The position numbers were made by a program, and so were the translations under genes. The notes under the pieces were generated by a model, which was not told where the DNA came from, did not search any database, and saw only the letters and a program-made list of their open reading frames with translations. A stretch of DNA of 64,000 nucleotides, from NCBI RefSeq assembly GCF_004011825.1, contig NZ_RKLO01000002.1:310001-374000 (forward strand), in the 5' to 3' direction. Source of the stretch: Rhodococcus xishaensis (GTDB taxonomy: Bacteria; Actinomycetota; Actinomycetes; Mycobacteriales; Mycobacteriaceae). Numbering within the stretch: the stretch's first letter is position 1; every line of letters begins with the position of its first letter. Positions 43,399 through 55,043 of the stretch are shown one piece after another.

Positions 43399-44406
43399 AT
43401 GCGGCGATCGATGCGAACGGCCGCCGTCGGTGCGGTGGCTGCTGTCACGACCGTTCTCGGTTCGTCCGGACACGCGGCGACTGCAACCCCGGCCGACGCC
43501 GGGCGTGGACCAGACTCCGAACTACTGACGTACGTCGTTCCGAATTCGCCTGGACCTGTCCAGACCCGGCACGGCGCCGCCCTGCGATACGCCGAGCAGA
43601 ACCCGGATTCGGCTCCCTTGGGCGCGAACGACTTCGACTGCCAGCCGGGACCAAGACACCCGAATCCTGTTGTCCTCGTGCATGGTAGCGATTCCGACGC
43701 GTACACCGACTGGGCGGCACTCTCGCCGATGCTTGCGGCCCAAGGATTCTGCGTGTTCGTGCTCAACTACGGGTCAGACGGCAAGCCCGGCAAGTACGGG
43801 CGAAGCGACATGACCCGCAGCGCTGGCGAAGTCGCGGATTTCGTTGAACGAGTCCGGGCATCGACCGGCGCGGATCAGGTCGACCTGGTCGGGTATTCGC
43901 AGGGCGCGACCGTAACCCGGTACTTCGTCAATCGACTCGGCGGCGCTGATGTGGTGAATCGGTGGGTCGGAATCGCGTCGCCGACCTACGGCGGAACGAT
44001 GTTCGGGATAGTGCCGCTTTTGCGGTTGTTGCCGCACTCCGACCGGATTGCCGAGTTGCTCACGTCCAAAGCGGTCAGCCAGCACATGCGGGGTTCGCCT
44101 TTCCTGACTGCGCTGAACGCGGGCGGCGACACGGTGCCCGGGGTGCGGTACACGACGATCGCGTCCCGCTACGACGAGATGATCCAGCCGTATACCAACA
44201 TCGCACTGCGGGGCCCTGGCGCAGTGAATCTGGTGGTCCAGGATTTGTGTGCGGAGGACCAGGGCGGGCACTTCAGCATGGTGTACGACCCGTTCGTGCT
44301 CGGACTCGTGGTGCAGGTGCTCGATCCGTCCGCGCCCTCACCAGCGTGCGTACCGGTCCCGCTGGGCTACGGAATCCTCGACATGATGATCGCGAGCAAT
44401 TCGTGA
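43399..44406 (+). CDS. Secreted lipase/esterase, class 2 (LipA/EstA-type alpha/beta hydrolase)
   Basis: A 335-residue exported hydrolase. The N-terminus is basic then hydrophobic (AAVGAVAAVTTVLGSSGHA), a clear signal peptide. The oxyanion-loop motif is VVLVHGS and the nucleophile elbow is VGYSQGA with Ser ~165. The catalytic His is likely in DQGGHFSM. ATG 43399 has GGGAGG five bases before it. Related class 2 lipases hydrolyse triacylglycerols or esters. It lies alone between priA and fmt. Confidence 0.87.
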   Translation: MRRSMRTAAVGAVAAVTTVLGSSGHAATATPADAGRGPDSELLTYVVPNSPGPVQTRHGAALRYAEQNPDSAPLGANDFDCQPGPRHPNPVVLVHGSDSDAYTDWAALSPMLAAQGFCVFVLNYGSDGKPGKYGRSDMTRSAGEVADFVERVRASTGADQVDLVGYSQGATVTRYFVNRLGGADVVNRWVGIASPTYGGTMFGIVPLLRLLPHSDRIAELLTSKAVSQHMRGSPFLTALNAGGDTVPGVRYTTIASRYDEMIQPYTNIALRGPGAVNLVVQDLCAEDQGGHFSMVYDPFVLGLVVQVLDPSAPSPACVPVPLGYGILDMMIASNS

Positions 44407-44667
44407 CAAACGCCGGGTGTGTCTATCAACGCCCGTCTTGTCCGTCAACCCGAACCCGTTCCACCCGCGCGGGGTGCGGATCCTGAGGTCGGATGCATAG
44501 TCCGATGCCTACACCTCACCGGCGCAGGTGGCGCTGACCGGGACGAGGTGCTCTCCGTAGAATCTCCGGGATGAACCCCCTTCCGGCGCCGCCGGGATTC
44601 GACGCACCGGGAGCCGTCTCGTGAACTCTTCGACCGCCTGTTCCGCTCGTGTGGAGGTCCGTCGCTG

Positions 44668-45594
44668 ATGCGGATCGTCTTCGCGGGGACGCCCGAACCG
44701 GCCGTGCCGTCGCTGCGGCGGCTCATCGCTTCCGAACGCCATGAGGTCCTCGCGGTTGTCACCAGGCCTGACGCGGTCGCCGGGCGGGGCCGCAAGGTGG
44801 TGCGTTCGCCGATCGGGCAGCTCGCGGACGAACACGGCCTCGAGGTGCTCACGCCGAAGTCTGCGATCGATCCGGAGTTCCTGACTCGGTTGCGAGAGCT
44901 CGCGCCGGACGCCTGCCCCGTCGTCGCGTACGGGAACCTGCTGCCGCGTCCCGTCCTCGACGTCCCGCTCCACGGATGGATGAACCTCCATTTCTCGCTG
45001 CTTCCAGCCTGGCGCGGTGCGGCTCCCGTTCAGGCCGCGATCAACGCCGGCGACGAGATGACTGGCGCGACCGTGTTTGCGCTCGACGAAGGCATGGACA
45101 CCGGCCCCGTCTACGGGGTGGTGACCGAGTCGATTCGGACGACGGACACCGCCGGTGAGCTGCTCGCTCGGCTTGCCGAAAGTGGGGCCGTGCTGCTCGA
45201 GAACGTGCTCAACGGCGTCGAGGACGGTGCGTTGCACGCTGTCCCGCAGCCGCGTGACGGCATCTCCCACGCGCCCAAGATGACAGTCGAGTCGGCCCGA
45301 ATCCGTTGGGACCAGCCCGCTCTCGCGGTACACCGCCACATCCGGTCGGTGACGCCGGCGCCAGGCGCGTGGACCATGATCGGCGACCTGCGGGTCAAGA
45401 TCGGTCCAGTGACGCTCATGGAGGAAACACTGCTCCCGCCGGGGCGGATCGAAATCCGTAGGGACGGTTTCTTGGTCGGAACGTCCACGACCGCGGTCCG
45501 GCTCGGACAGGTTCAGCCGCAAGGCAAGAAGCAGATGGCGGCGCTCGACTGGGCGCGTGGGGCTCGTCTCAACGGAGAGGTTCGAGCACATTGA
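44668..45594 (+). CDS. fmt: Methionyl-tRNA formyltransferase
   Basis: A 308-residue enzyme that formylates initiator Met-tRNA. The folate-dependent core [16 protein letters not shown] and the C-terminal domain ([19 protein letters not shown]) are typical. ATG 44668 is at the usual position ([13 protein letters not shown]). It overlaps rsmB by four bases (TTGA). The 261-base gap upstream holds no gene. Confidence 0.95.
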   Translation: MRIVFAGTPEPAVPSLRRLIASERHEVLAVVTRPDAVAGRGRKVVRSPIGQLADEHGLEVLTPKSAIDPEFLTRLRELAPDACPVVAYGNLLPRPVLDVPLHGWMNLHFSLLPAWRGAAPVQAAINAGDEMTGATVFALDEGMDTGPVYGVVTESIRTTDTAGELLARLAESGAVLLENVLNGVEDGALHAVPQPRDGISHAPKMTVESARIRWDQPALAVHRHIRSVTPAPGAWTMIGDLRVKIGPVTLMEETLLPPGRIEIRRDGFLVGTSTTAVRLGQVQPQGKKQMAALDWARGARLNGEVRAH

Positions 45595-47072
45595 GCGAGG
45601 CGAAGCGACCGGGACGGCGGTCCGGAGGAGCAGGTCGCCGAAGCGGACGCCCCGACGGTCAGGGCGGCAGGGGCGATCGCAGCAGGCGCCCCCGCCAGGC
45701 GGGGCGCCCTGGTTCCGCACAGGCGTCGATCGACCAACCGAGGCGTGCGGCCCGAGACGTGCTGCGGGCGGTTCGTGAACGTGACGCGTACGCGAATCTG
45801 GTTCTGCCGAAACTTCTTCGGGAGCGTGGGATCGACGGTCGCGACGCTGCCCTGGCCACCGAACTGGCTTACGGCGCAGCGCGCGCTCGGGGCCTACTCG
45901 ATGCCGTCCTCGAACGGTGTGCGGGCCGGTCGATCGACGAGATCGACGGTCCGCTGCTCGACGTCCTCGAACTCGGCGCCTATCAGCTGATGCGCACTCG
46001 GATCGCACCTCACGCGGCCGTCGCGACCTCGGTGGATCTGGTGCGGGCCGAGGCGGGACCGGGTCAAGCCGGGTTCGTCAACGCCGTACTGCGCCGGGTG
46101 TCGGAGAAGACTGAGGACGAATGGGTGGCTGAGCTCGCGCCCGACGCGTCCAGCGACCCAGTCGGGCACCTGGCGTTCCGATACGCCCACCCGCGATGGA
46201 TCGCGCAGGCCTTCGCGGACGCTCTCGGCGCCGACGCAGGTGAGCTCGAAGAGGCCCTGATCGCCGACGACGCGCGACCGGCGGTGCACCTGGTGGCGCG
46301 GCCCGGAGAGATCTCCGCGGAGGAACTTGCGCTCATCACCGGTGGCGAGGTCGGCCCGTATTCCCCGTATGCGGTTCATCTCGACGGCGGCGACCCAGGT
46401 CTGCTCGACGTCGTCCGCGAGGGACTGGCGGGTGTCCAGGACGAGGGCAGCCAGTTGGTGGCGCGGGCATTGACGCTCGCACCGCTCGACGGGCCGGACG
46501 GCGGTCGCTGGCTCGATCTGTGTGCGGGCCCCGGCGGCAAGGCCGCCCTCCTCGGTGCGCTCGCGGACATCGAGGGCGGGCGTGTCGACGCGGTGGAGCC
46601 ATCCGAGCACCGGGCCGACCTGATCCGCAAGACGACCCGAGAGTTGCCGGTCGACGTCCACGTCGTGGACGGTCGCGACCCAGGCCTGGAGGGTGGCTTC
46701 GACCGTGTCCTGGTCGACGCTCCTTGCACCGGTCTCGGCGCGCTGCGTCGGCGTCCGGAGGCACGCTGGCGCCGGCAGCCGTCGGATGTGGCCGGATTGG
46801 TGAAGTTGCAGCGCGAGTTGCTCGAGTCAGCGTTGAAGCTCGTCCGGCCCGGTGGCGTGGTGCTCTACTCGACGTGTTCGCCGCATGTCGCCGAGACCGT
46901 CGGCATCGTCACCGACGCAGCGCGGCGGCACGGCGCAATCCTGCTCGACACCCGCGAGATGGTGCCGGGCGTGCCGGGACTGGGGGACGGTCCGAGCGTC
47001 CAGTTGTGGCCACACCGCAACGGCACCGACGCGATGTTCATGGCGGCGCTGAAGCGACCTTTGGCGAGCTGA
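45591..47072 (+). CDS. rsmB: 16S rRNA (cytosine-C5) methyltransferase RsmB (Fmu/Sun)
   Basis: A 493-residue protein: an Arg/Gly-rich start, an N-terminal NusB-like domain, then the SAM methyltransferase with [19 protein letters not shown], the [15 protein letters not shown] motif and [10 protein letters not shown] carrying the second catalytic Cys. It methylates 16S rRNA. The TTG at 45591 overlaps the fmt stop; GTG or ATG alternatives are not obvious. It converges on the phosphoketolase gene with only 17 bases between. Confidence 0.92.
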   Translation: MSEAKRPGRRSGGAGRRSGRPDGQGGRGDRSRRPRQAGRPGSAQASIDQPRRAARDVLRAVRERDAYANLVLPKLLRERGIDGRDAALATELAYGAARARGLLDAVLERCAGRSIDEIDGPLLDVLELGAYQLMRTRIAPHAAVATSVDLVRAEAGPGQAGFVNAVLRRVSEKTEDEWVAELAPDASSDPVGHLAFRYAHPRWIAQAFADALGADAGELEEALIADDARPAVHLVARPGEISAEELALITGGEVGPYSPYAVHLDGGDPGLLDVVREGLAGVQDEGSQLVARALTLAPLDGPDGGRWLDLCAGPGGKAALLGALADIEGGRVDAVEPSEHRADLIRKTTRELPVDVHVVDGRDPGLEGGFDRVLVDAPCTGLGALRRRPEARWRRQPSDVAGLVKLQRELLESALKLVRPGGVVLYSTCSPHVAETVGIVTDAARRHGAILLDTREMVPGVPGLGDGPSVQLWPHRNGTDAMFMAALKRPLAS

Positions 47073-47089
47073 ACACCCTGGGTCCGGTC

Positions 47090-49471
47090 TCACACAGGTT
47101 CGGGCCAGATCCAGTTGCGGACCTCGGGCATGTCCTCGAGGTGCTCGCGCACATAGTTGTGGTGACGTTGGAGCATCCGCTCGCAGTAGCCGACAAGGTC
47201 GGCGGCACCATCGGGTGCTCGACGACAGCGCCGCAACGCCTCGATCGCCAGGTGGTAGCGGCTCATGTGGTTGAGCACCACCATGTCGAACGGAGTCGTC
47301 GTCGAACCCTGCTCGGTGTATCCGCGGACGTGGAAGCGGTCCGGGGCGGGTCGCCCGTGCAGTAGTTGGTGGAAGGCGCGGGCGTACCCGTGCCAGGCGA
47401 CGACGACGTCGACGTCGTCGGTGAACAGCCCGGTGAAGTCTTCGTGGGGGCGCCCGTGTGGGTGGGCGCCGGGTGGGGCCATCGACATCAGGTCGACCAC
47501 GTTGACCACGCGTACCCGCAGATCCGGGACGTGGCCACGCAACAGTGCCGCCGCAGCGAGCGTCTCCTCGGTCGGGACGTCGCCGACGCACGCGAGGACG
47601 ATGTCCGGTTCCCGTACCCCGGAAGCGTCGCTGCTCTCGCTGCCGGCCCATTCCCACACCGACGCGCCCGCCGCGAAATGGTCCCGCGCCTGCTCGAGCG
47701 TGAGGTACTGCGGGTGCGACTGCTTGTCGACGACGAGCAGGTTGACCCGGTCGCGGGAGGCGAGTGCTTCCTCGGCGACGATGAGCAGCGAGTTCGCGTC
47801 CGGTGGTAGGTAAACCCGCGTGACATCCCCCGACAGGGACAGCACCGTGTCGATCAGGCCTGGTCCCTGGTGAGAGAACCCGTTGTGGTCGTTGCGCCAG
47901 CAGGTCGACGTCAACAGGATGTTCAGGCTTGCGACGGGGTCTCGCCAGCTCAGTGACCGGGCTCGTTCGAGCCACTTGGTGTGCTGGATCGTCATCGACG
48001 CGCTCACCATGGCGAACGCTTCGTATGTGGCGAAGAGGCCGTGCCGGCCGGTGAGCAGGTAGCCCTCGAGCCAGCCCTGGCACAGATGCTCGGACAGTAC
48101 CTCCATCACCCGTCCGTGGTGCCCGACGTGGTCGTCGCCAGGTATGAGAGAGCCGACGAAACAGCGCTCCGTGACCTCGAAGACGGCGCCCAGGCGGTTG
48201 CTGTTGGTCTCGTCGGGACAGAACAGCCGGAAGTTGTCGGGGTTCGCCGTGTAGACGTCGCGGAGGAATTCTCCGAGTGGCCGGGTGGTTTCGTGATGAA
48301 CCGCTCCGGGCGCGGGGACGTGGACCGCGTACACCTCGGGTGTGGGCAGGGCCAGGGGGTGCAGCACGCGTCCGCCGTTCGCGTGCGGGCTCGCGCCCAT
48401 CCGAGCGTCACCGCTCGGTGCCAGCGCGGCCAGCTCGGGTTGCAGTCGGCCCTGCTGATCGAACTGCTCCTCCGGCCGGTAGGACTGCATCCAATGTTCG
48501 AGCATGCGGAGGTGCTCGCGGTTGTCCGGCACGTCGGCGATCGGGACCTGGTGGGCACGGAACGTTCCCTCGACCTCGAGACCGTCGACGATGTCCGGCC
48601 CGGTCCAGCCCTTGGGTGTGCGGAGGACGATCGCCGGCCACCGTGGCCGGTCCGTGGCCCCCGACTCGCGGGCGTCGCGCCGAATCCGGGTGATCGCGGT
48701 GTGGACGCGGCCGAGTGTATCTGCGAGGTCCTGGTGGACCTGCATGGGATCGTCCCCTGCGACCACTTCGGGATCCCAGCCGTGCGTGTGCAACAGCGCC
48801 AGCACCTCGTCGTCGGAGCGCCGGCCCAGCACGGTCGGGCCCGAGATCTTGTATCCGTTGAGGTGCAGGATCGGCAGCACCGCGCCGTCCCGTGTCGGGT
48901 CCAGAAAGGAGGGCGCGTCCCACGACCCCGACAGCGGTCCGGTCTCCGCCTCGCCGTCACCGACGACGCACGCGACGATCAGATCGGGGTTGTCCATCGC
49001 CGCGCCGGTCGCGTGGGCGAGCGAGTAGCCGAGTTCGCCGCCTTCGTTGATCGACCCAGGAGTCTCGACACCGGAGTGGCTCGGAATTCCTCCCGGTGTG
49101 GAGAACTGCCGGGCCAGTCGTCGCAGACCTGCTTCGTCCCGCGTGACGTCGGGGTACAGCTGCGAGTACGTGCCCTCGAGATAGGTATTCGCGACGACGG
49201 CCGGTCCGCCGTGCCCGGGCCCGGCGATGAACACGATGCTTGCGCCCGTGCGGCGGATGAGCCTGTTCAGGTGCACGTACACGAGGGAGAGGCCGGGGCT
49301 CGTACCCCAGTGCCCGAGGAGTCGGGGCTTGATATCGGGTTCCGTCAGCGGTCTGCGCAACAGCACGTTGTCGCGGAGATAGATCTGAGCGACCGTCAGG
49401 TAGTTGGCCGCCATCCAATACCGGTGGAGAAGGTCGAGATCGTCGCTCGGGGCGTCCTGTCTAATAGTCAA
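47090..49471 (-). CDS. xfp: Xylulose-5-phosphate/fructose-6-phosphate phosphoketolase
   Basis: A 793-residue thiamine-diphosphate enzyme that splits xylulose-5-P or fructose-6-P to acetyl phosphate. Family motifs: [39 protein letters not shown] (TPP), [11 protein letters not shown] and RYHLAIEAL. The TTG start at 49471 has GGAGGAG nine bases upstream. It lies opposite to the neighbouring genes and divergent from adhA, separated by 244 bases that must hold both promoters. It is inserted between fmu/rsmB and rpe relative to mycobacteria, so it may be horizontally acquired or moved. Confidence 0.92.
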   Translation of the reverse strand: MTIRQDAPSDDLDLLHRYWMAANYLTVAQIYLRDNVLLRRPLTEPDIKPRLLGHWGTSPGLSLVYVHLNRLIRRTGASIVFIAGPGHGGPAVVANTYLEGTYSQLYPDVTRDEAGLRRLARQFSTPGGIPSHSGVETPGSINEGGELGYSLAHATGAAMDNPDLIVACVVGDGEAETGPLSGSWDAPSFLDPTRDGAVLPILHLNGYKISGPTVLGRRSDDEVLALLHTHGWDPEVVAGDDPMQVHQDLADTLGRVHTAITRIRRDARESGATDRPRWPAIVLRTPKGWTGPDIVDGLEVEGTFRAHQVPIADVPDNREHLRMLEHWMQSYRPEEQFDQQGRLQPELAALAPSGDARMGASPHANGGRVLHPLALPTPEVYAVHVPAPGAVHHETTRPLGEFLRDVYTANPDNFRLFCPDETNSNRLGAVFEVTERCFVGSLIPGDDHVGHHGRVMEVLSEHLCQGWLEGYLLTGRHGLFATYEAFAMVSASMTIQHTKWLERARSLSWRDPVASLNILLTSTCWRNDHNGFSHQGPGLIDTVLSLSGDVTRVYLPPDANSLLIVAEEALASRDRVNLLVVDKQSHPQYLTLEQARDHFAAGASVWEWAGSESSDASGVREPDIVLACVGDVPTEETLAAAALLRGHVPDLRVRVVNVVDLMSMAPPGAHPHGRPHEDFTGLFTDDVDVVVAWHGYARAFHQLLHGRPAPDRFHVRGYTEQGSTTTPFDMVVLNHMSRYHLAIEALRRCRRAPDGAADLVGYCERMLQRHHNYVREHLEDMPEVRNWIWPEPV

Positions 49472-49715
49472 TTGGTTGGCTCCTCCGTTCGGGCGAAGGT
49501 GCTTCCATCCTCGCGGGGCCGGGCGTCAGCCGCCAGGCTTTTTACGAGCCGTGACCGGTTACTCCGGTTCCCACTTGTTGCGAGTGCGTCGAACCAGGCA
49601 TCCTGGAGAGAGCGACAGTGGTACCGCCCCCGGTGCCGAGCGCGAGGCGCCCAGTCGCCCCACCACGAAGTGCGGATCAGGTATGCGGACGGAAAACTCG
49701 CGGACCTCGCGAACC
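49472..49715. other. 244-base divergent region between xfp and adhA
   Basis: Promoters for both genes should lie here. No clear operator is visible. A T-rich GGCTTTTTACG (about 49538) stands out against the GC-rich surroundings. I could not assign a regulator. Confidence 0.4.
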
Positions 49716-50735
49716 ATGACGCCCACCACGACGATGCGGGCGTGGCGGACGACGAGGCCCGGGCCGCTGGCGGACCGGCCGTTGCAGATGAGACGCGAAT
49801 TGTTGCCCAGGCCCACCAGCAAGGATCTGTTGGTCCGGGTGCTGGCGTGCGGCGTGTGCCGGACCGATCTGCACGTCGTCGAGGGCGACCTGCCGCCGCA
49901 TCGCCTCAATGTGATCCCCGGACACGAGATCGTCGGTGAAGTCGTGAGCGTGGGGGAGGACGCGGGCGGACGGTTCGAGGTGGGTCAGCGCGTCGGCATC
50001 GCATGGCTCCGCGGCACGTGCGGGCACTGCCGGTACTGCGTCCGCGGCGATGAGAACCTGTGCCCGTACTCCACATACACCGGGTGGGACGCCGACGGCG
50101 GCTACGCCGAGTACACGACGGTGCCCGCCGACTACGCGCTCGAACTGCCGAGCGGCTACCCGGTCGTGGAACTGGCGCCATTGTTGTGTGCGGGCATCAT
50201 CGGATATCGCTCTCTGGTGCGAGCGGACCTGCCCGACGGCGGTCGACTAGGCATCTATGGATTCGGTGGCAGCGCGCATCTGACCGCGCAGGTCGCGCTC
50301 GCCAGAGGAGCCCGAGTCCACGTGATGACCCGTGGTGCGGAAGCCCGTGAGCTGGCGTTCAGCCTCGGTGCGGCCTCGGTGCAGGGAGCCTCTGATCCGC
50401 CGCCGGAGCCGCTGGATTCGGCGATCTTGTTCGCCCCGGCCGGTGATCTCGTGCTGCCTGCCCTCGAGGCGCTCGACGCCGGTGGCACACTTGCGCTCGC
50501 CGGGATCCACCTCAGCGACATCCCGTCGCTCAACTACGAGCGGCACCTGTTCCGTGAACGCCAGATTCGTAGCGTCACCGCGAACACCCGGCAGGATGCG
50601 AAAGAGTTCCTCGGCATAGCGCAGCAGCATCGGTTGCGGGTCAGCGCCCACCGGTATCCACTCGACTCCGCGGACAGGGCGCTCGTAGACCTGGCCGGTG
50701 GAGTGTTCAGTGGTGCGGCCGTTCTCGTGCCGTGA
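49716..50735 (+). CDS. Zinc-dependent alcohol dehydrogenase (MDR family)
   Basis: A 339-residue medium-chain dehydrogenase. The catalytic zinc site has [13 protein letters not shown] and GHEIVGEV; the structural zinc site has the four-Cys [15 protein letters not shown]. The NAD site is [16 protein letters not shown]. It probably oxidises alcohols or reduces aldehydes; the substrate is unknown. ATG 49716 gives [20 protein letters not shown] 49734 and ATG 49683 are alternatives. Its pairing with phosphoketolase may channel acetaldehyde or ethanol, but this is inference. Confidence 0.85.
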   Translation: MTPTTTMRAWRTTRPGPLADRPLQMRRELLPRPTSKDLLVRVLACGVCRTDLHVVEGDLPPHRLNVIPGHEIVGEVVSVGEDAGGRFEVGQRVGIAWLRGTCGHCRYCVRGDENLCPYSTYTGWDADGGYAEYTTVPADYALELPSGYPVVELAPLLCAGIIGYRSLVRADLPDGGRLGIYGFGGSAHLTAQVALARGARVHVMTRGAEARELAFSLGAASVQGASDPPPEPLDSAILFAPAGDLVLPALEALDAGGTLALAGIHLSDIPSLNYERHLFRERQIRSVTANTRQDAKEFLGIAQQHRLRVSAHRYPLDSADRALVDLAGGVFSGAAVLVP

Positions 50736-50837
50736 CAGCTCCGGTGTCCTAGCGTGAACTGCGGGATCCGTCAGCCCTCCCGGTGATTGAGCACTGGAGG
50801 TGACTGGGCTCGCACGCGACTGGGAGGTACCGAGGCC

Positions 50838-53213
50838 GTGATCACTCATCCCGCCTTCACCGTCGAACCCTGGAGTCTGCGCGCCACCAGCCTGGACTTC
50901 GAGGTGTTGGCCCAAACGGAATCGCTGTTCACCCTCTCGAACGGGCACCTCGGCTGGCGGGGAAACCTCGATGAGGGCGATCCACACGGGTTGCCGGGCA
51001 GCTACCTGGCGGGCGTCTACGAGGTCCGGCCGATGCCGTATGCCGAACCGGCGTACGGCTATCCGGACTCGGGCGAGACGATCATCAACATCACCGACGG
51101 CAAAGTCGTACGTCTGCTCGTCGACGACGAACCGTTCGACGTCCGTCGTGGAGACATCCTGAGACACGAGCAGGAACTGGACCTGCGCGCCGGGGTGCTG
51201 CGACGGACCGTGGAGTGGCGCTCGCCGGCCGGTAGGACCGTGCGCGTGGTCACGACCAGGTTGGTCTCGTTCACACAGCGGGCGATCGGAGCCATCCGCT
51301 ACGAGGTGACACCGCTCGACGGACCCGCGAGGGTGGTGCTGCAGTCCGAACTTGTCGCCAACGAGCCGATGCCCAAGCCGGAAGCGGATCCGCGCGCGGC
51401 GGCGGTGCTGTCGGAGCCCCTGTGCTCCGAGGAGAACTTCGTCCACGGCACCGGGGTGCAGTTGATCCACACGACCGGGGAGAGCGATCTGCGGATTGCA
51501 GTCGCGATGGACCATGAGGTGTTCGGCCCGCACGTACACGTCGAAGCCGACAGCTACCCGGACCTGGGTCGCGTGACCGTCTCGTCTCGGCTCGGACCCG
51601 GTGAGTGCCTGCATTTGGTCAAGTACGTCAGCCACGCGTGGTCCGCGCGGAGGACGGCTCCGGCGATGCGCGACCAGGTGGCCGGCGAGCTGACCCTTGC
51701 GCACGAGAGTGGTTGGGACGGACTGGTTTCCGAGCAGCGGGAATACCTGGACACATTCTGGGAACGCGCCGACGTCATCGTCGACGGCGATCCCGAGGTG
51801 CAGCAGGCGGTCCGGTTCGCGCTGTTCCACATCCTGCAGGCGTCAGCCCGCGCGGAGGGCGTCGCGATCGCGTCCAAGGGACTCACGGGGCGCGGCTACG
51901 ACGGCCACGCATTCTGGGACTCTGAGATGTTCGTCCTGCCGGTCCTGGCGTTCGTGCTTCCGCACGCGGTCGCCGACGCGTTGCGGTGGCGGCACTCGAC
52001 CCTGGACAGGGCACGCGAACGCGCACGCCAGCTGGGCCTGACCGGTGCGGCGTTCCCGTGGCGGACCATCACCGGCAGGGAGTGCAGCGGGTACTGGCCG
52101 GCCGGTGCGGCCGCGTTCCACGTCAACGCCGCGATCGCCCGGGCTGTGATCGGGTACGTGCGGACGGATGGGGACGCCGAATTCGAGCGAACGATCGGGC
52201 TGGATCTCCTCGTCGAGACCGCGCGCCTGTGGCGATCACTCGGTTACTTCGACGAGGACGCCAGGTTCCGCATCGACGGTGTCACCGGACCCGACGAGTA
52301 CAGCGCTCTCGTCCGGAACAACCTGTACACCAACCTCATGGCCCGGGAGAACTTCATCGCTGCGGTAGCGATCGTCGAACGGCACCCCGACCGAATGCCC
52401 GACCTCGGCGTCACCGACGAGGAGGTTGGTGGCTGGCGAACCGCTGCCGACCGCATGTACGTGCCGTACGACGAGCGCCGCGGCGTCCATCCGCAGTCGT
52501 CCGGGTTCACCGATCGGCAGGTGTGGGACTTCGCCGCGACACCTCCGGAGCACTACCCGTTGCTGCTGCACTACCCGTACTTCGACTTGTATCGAAAGCA
52601 GGTCGTGAAGCAGGCCGACGTCGTGCTGGCGATGCAATGGGTACCGGACGCGTTCACTGCGGAGCAGAAGATCCGAAACTTCTCGTACTACGAGCGGCTG
52701 ACCGTCCGCGACTCGTCCCTGTCCGCGTCCAGCCAGGCGGTGGTCGCCGCCGATGTCGGCGCACTCGACCTCGCTTACGACTACCTGGGTGAGACTGCGC
52801 TGATCGACCTGCGCGATCTCGAACACAACACGAGTGACGGACTTCACCTCGCGTCGCTCGCCGGCATCTGGATCGCGCTGGTCCAAGGATTCGGCGGCGC
52901 GCGACGGCGGCGGGCGGGGCTGACATTCCGGCCGACGCTCCCACGCGGCATCGACAAGCTCGCGTTCGGCGTCACGGCGGCCGGGACTCGGTTGCGGGTC
53001 GAGATCGGACGGGACGAGACCCGCTACCGGCTCGTCGCAGGCGACGAGCTGACCCTGTACCACGACGACACCGAGGTGACGCTGCGCAGCAACGAGGTTC
53101 GCGTGATGCCGACCGTGCGCCCGCCGGCGGGGCCGATCGTGACACAACCTGCCGGCCGGGAACCGGCCCGGCGCTACCCCGGTGGTGCCGGGAAATCGGC
53201 GCCCGCCGACTAA
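50838..53213 (+). CDS. GH65-family glycoside phosphorylase (Rv3401-like)
   Basis: A 791-residue GH65 protein closely resembling Rv3401. It has the N-terminal beta domain ([21 protein letters not shown]), the (alpha/alpha)6 barrel with [19 protein letters not shown], and the catalytic acid in [12 protein letters not shown] (Glu ~487). Such enzymes phosphorylate trehalose, kojibiose or maltose, or hydrolyse them. GTG 50838 ([12 protein letters not shown]) follows GGGAGG and matches the homologue; an earlier start at 50787 adds 17 poor residues. A beta-phosphoglucomutase, usual next to Rv3401, is not present here. Confidence 0.88.
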   Translation: MITHPAFTVEPWSLRATSLDFEVLAQTESLFTLSNGHLGWRGNLDEGDPHGLPGSYLAGVYEVRPMPYAEPAYGYPDSGETIINITDGKVVRLLVDDEPFDVRRGDILRHEQELDLRAGVLRRTVEWRSPAGRTVRVVTTRLVSFTQRAIGAIRYEVTPLDGPARVVLQSELVANEPMPKPEADPRAAAVLSEPLCSEENFVHGTGVQLIHTTGESDLRIAVAMDHEVFGPHVHVEADSYPDLGRVTVSSRLGPGECLHLVKYVSHAWSARRTAPAMRDQVAGELTLAHESGWDGLVSEQREYLDTFWERADVIVDGDPEVQQAVRFALFHILQASARAEGVAIASKGLTGRGYDGHAFWDSEMFVLPVLAFVLPHAVADALRWRHSTLDRARERARQLGLTGAAFPWRTITGRECSGYWPAGAAAFHVNAAIARAVIGYVRTDGDAEFERTIGLDLLVETARLWRSLGYFDEDARFRIDGVTGPDEYSALVRNNLYTNLMARENFIAAVAIVERHPDRMPDLGVTDEEVGGWRTAADRMYVPYDERRGVHPQSSGFTDRQVWDFAATPPEHYPLLLHYPYFDLYRKQVVKQADVVLAMQWVPDAFTAEQKIRNFSYYERLTVRDSSLSASSQAVVAADVGALDLAYDYLGETALIDLRDLEHNTSDGLHLASLAGIWIALVQGFGGARRRRAGLTFRPTLPRGIDKLAFGVTAAGTRLRVEIGRDETRYRLVAGDELTLYHDDTEVTLRSNEVRVMPTVRPPAGPIVTQPAGREPARRYPGGAGKSAPAD

Positions 53214-53223
53214 ACTCGCCTCT

Positions 53224-53907
53224 GTGGCAACCCCGATGATCGCTCCGTCCATTCTGTCCGCCGACTTCGCCCGTCTCGCCGACGAGGCCGACGCCGTCGC
53301 CGGTGCCGACTGGCTGCACGTGGACGTCATGGACGCCCACTTCGTACCGAACCTGACGCTCGGTCTGCCCGTCGTCGAGAGCCTGCTGCAGGCCACCGAC
53401 ATCCCGCTGGATTGCCACCTGATGATCGAGGACCCGGGTCGGTGGGCGCCGCCGTATGCCGAGGCCGGAGCCCACAATGTCACCTTCCATGCCGAGGCCA
53501 CTGATGATCCGGTCGCCGTGGCCCGCGACATCCGCGCCGCCGGCGCGAAGGCGGGCCTGAGCGTCAAGCCGAACACCCCGCTCGAGCCGTACCTCGAGAT
53601 TCTCCGGAGCGTCGACACACTGCTCGTGATGAGCGTTGAACCCGGCTTCGGCGGTCAGTCGTTCATCCCGAGCGTGCTGGACAAGGTCCGCGCGGCCCGC
53701 AAGCTGGTGGATTCGGGTGAGCTGAGCCTCATCGTGGAGATCGACGGCGGTATCAACGTCGACACGATCGAGCAGGCAGCCGAGGCGGGTGTCGACTGCT
53801 TCGTCGCCGGGTCGGCGGTCTACGGGGCGACGGACCCTGCCGCCGCCGTTGCAGGACTGCGCCGACAGGCTGCGAAGGCGTCTCCGCACCTGACACTGAC
53901 GTTCTGA
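53224..53907 (+). CDS. rpe: Ribulose-5-phosphate 3-epimerase
   Basis: A 227-residue TIM-barrel epimerase linking Ru5P and Xu5P in the pentose phosphate pathway. [14 protein letters not shown] and [16 protein letters not shown] give two metal/active residues, and [15 protein letters not shown] is the C-terminal phosphate loop. GTG 53224 directly precedes the conserved IAPSIL. Its product Xu5P is the substrate of the phosphoketolase encoded nearby. Confidence 0.94.
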   Translation: MATPMIAPSILSADFARLADEADAVAGADWLHVDVMDAHFVPNLTLGLPVVESLLQATDIPLDCHLMIEDPGRWAPPYAEAGAHNVTFHAEATDDPVAVARDIRAAGAKAGLSVKPNTPLEPYLEILRSVDTLLVMSVEPGFGGQSFIPSVLDKVRAARKLVDSGELSLIVEIDGGINVDTIEQAAEAGVDCFVAGSAVYGATDPAAAVAGLRRQAAKASPHLTLTF

Positions 53908-53917
53908 CGAGCCAATC

Positions 53918-54937
53918 GTGACTTCGTCTGCGCGCGGTTACGAGGCCGCGATGAGGCTCGCGATCGACGCCTCCCAAGGCGTGCGAGGGACCACCAGTCC
54001 CAACCCTCCCGTGGGGGCTGTGATCCTCGACTCCTTTGGTGAGGTCGTCGGGATCGGTGCCACCAACCCGGTGGGAGGTCCGCACGCCGAGGTCGTGGCT
54101 CTCGCCGAGGCCGGTGGGAGAGCCCGGGGCGGTACCGCGGTCGTGACCCTCGAACCGTGCAACCACCATGGCCGGACCGGTCCCTGCTCGCAGGCGCTCG
54201 TCGATGCCGGAATCGCGGCTGTGCACTATGCCGTCCCCGACCCCCACCCGATCGCCGCAGGTGGCGCCGACACGTTGCGGGCGGCCGGTGTCGCGGTGGC
54301 CGTGGGCCCGCTCACCGCCGATGTCGAACGCGGTCCGCTGCGCGCCTGGCTGCACAGGCAGCGACACGGTCGCCCTCACGTGACCTGGAAGTTCGCCGCC
54401 ACGATCGACGGCCGCAGCGCGGCCGCGGACGGTACGAGCCAGTGGATCACCGGACCCGCGGCGCGGGCACGGGTGCACGCCGACCGTGCGCGCCTCGACG
54501 CGATCGTCGTGGGTACCGGGACCGTCATCGCGGATGACCCGTGGCTGACAGCCCGACTGCCCGACGGGTCGCTCGCGCCGCATCAGCCGGTGCGAGTCGT
54601 CGTGGGCACTCGAGGGATCCCATCGACCGCGAAGATCCTCGACGACGCGGCGCCGACTCTGGTGCTGCGTACACACAATGTCGACGAGGTACTTGCCGAG
54701 CTGGCAGATCAGGACGATGTCCTGGTCGAGGGTGGACCGCGCCTGGCGGGCGCGTTCCTCGCCGCCGGCCGGGTCGACCGGATCCAGGCGTACCTGGCGC
54801 CGGCCCTGCTGGGTGACGGACCCAACGCGGTGGAAGGCGCGGGAGTGCGCACCATCTCCGAGGCGCTACGGTTTCGGCGAGAGAGCGTCGAGACGATCGG
54901 CGACGACCTGTTGTTGAACCTGATCCCGGAGCAGTGA
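53918..54937 (+). CDS. ribD: Bifunctional diaminohydroxyphosphoribosylaminopyrimidine deaminase/reductase
   Basis: A 339-residue riboflavin enzyme. The N-terminal deaminase has the zinc signature GGPHAEVVAL (HAE) and EPCNHHGRTGPC. The C-terminal reductase has VTWKFAATIDGRSAA and VEGGPRLAGAFL. It catalyses the second and third steps from GTP. GTG 53918 starts MTSSARGYEAAMR. It is followed after 106 bases by ribE. Confidence 0.94.
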   Translation: MTSSARGYEAAMRLAIDASQGVRGTTSPNPPVGAVILDSFGEVVGIGATNPVGGPHAEVVALAEAGGRARGGTAVVTLEPCNHHGRTGPCSQALVDAGIAAVHYAVPDPHPIAAGGADTLRAAGVAVAVGPLTADVERGPLRAWLHRQRHGRPHVTWKFAATIDGRSAAADGTSQWITGPAARARVHADRARLDAIVVGTGTVIADDPWLTARLPDGSLAPHQPVRVVVGTRGIPSTAKILDDAAPTLVLRTHNVDEVLAELADQDDVLVEGGPRLAGAFLAAGRVDRIQAYLAPALLGDGPNAVEGAGVRTISEALRFRRESVETIGDDLLLNLIPEQ

Positions 54938-54981
54938 TCCCGGAACAAGGCCGCGCAGCGGCGTCGGAACGTCAGTGACCC

Positions 54982-55023
54982 CGATCCCGGTCGGGATCGT
55001 GTTGAACTGATCCCTCCGGGATC
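54982..55023 (+). promoter_or_regulatory. Two similar hairpins directly before the ribE ribosome binding site
   Basis: CGATCCCG-GT-CGGGATCG (54982-54999) and GATCCC-TCC-GGGATC (55009-55023) share the same arms, so either left arm could pair with either right arm. The AAGGAG ribosome binding site begins at 55026. This may be a leader control element or an operator pair. There is no FMN riboswitch consensus. Confidence 0.4.
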
Positions 55024-55043
55024 TGAAGGAGTGAGACGAAGAC

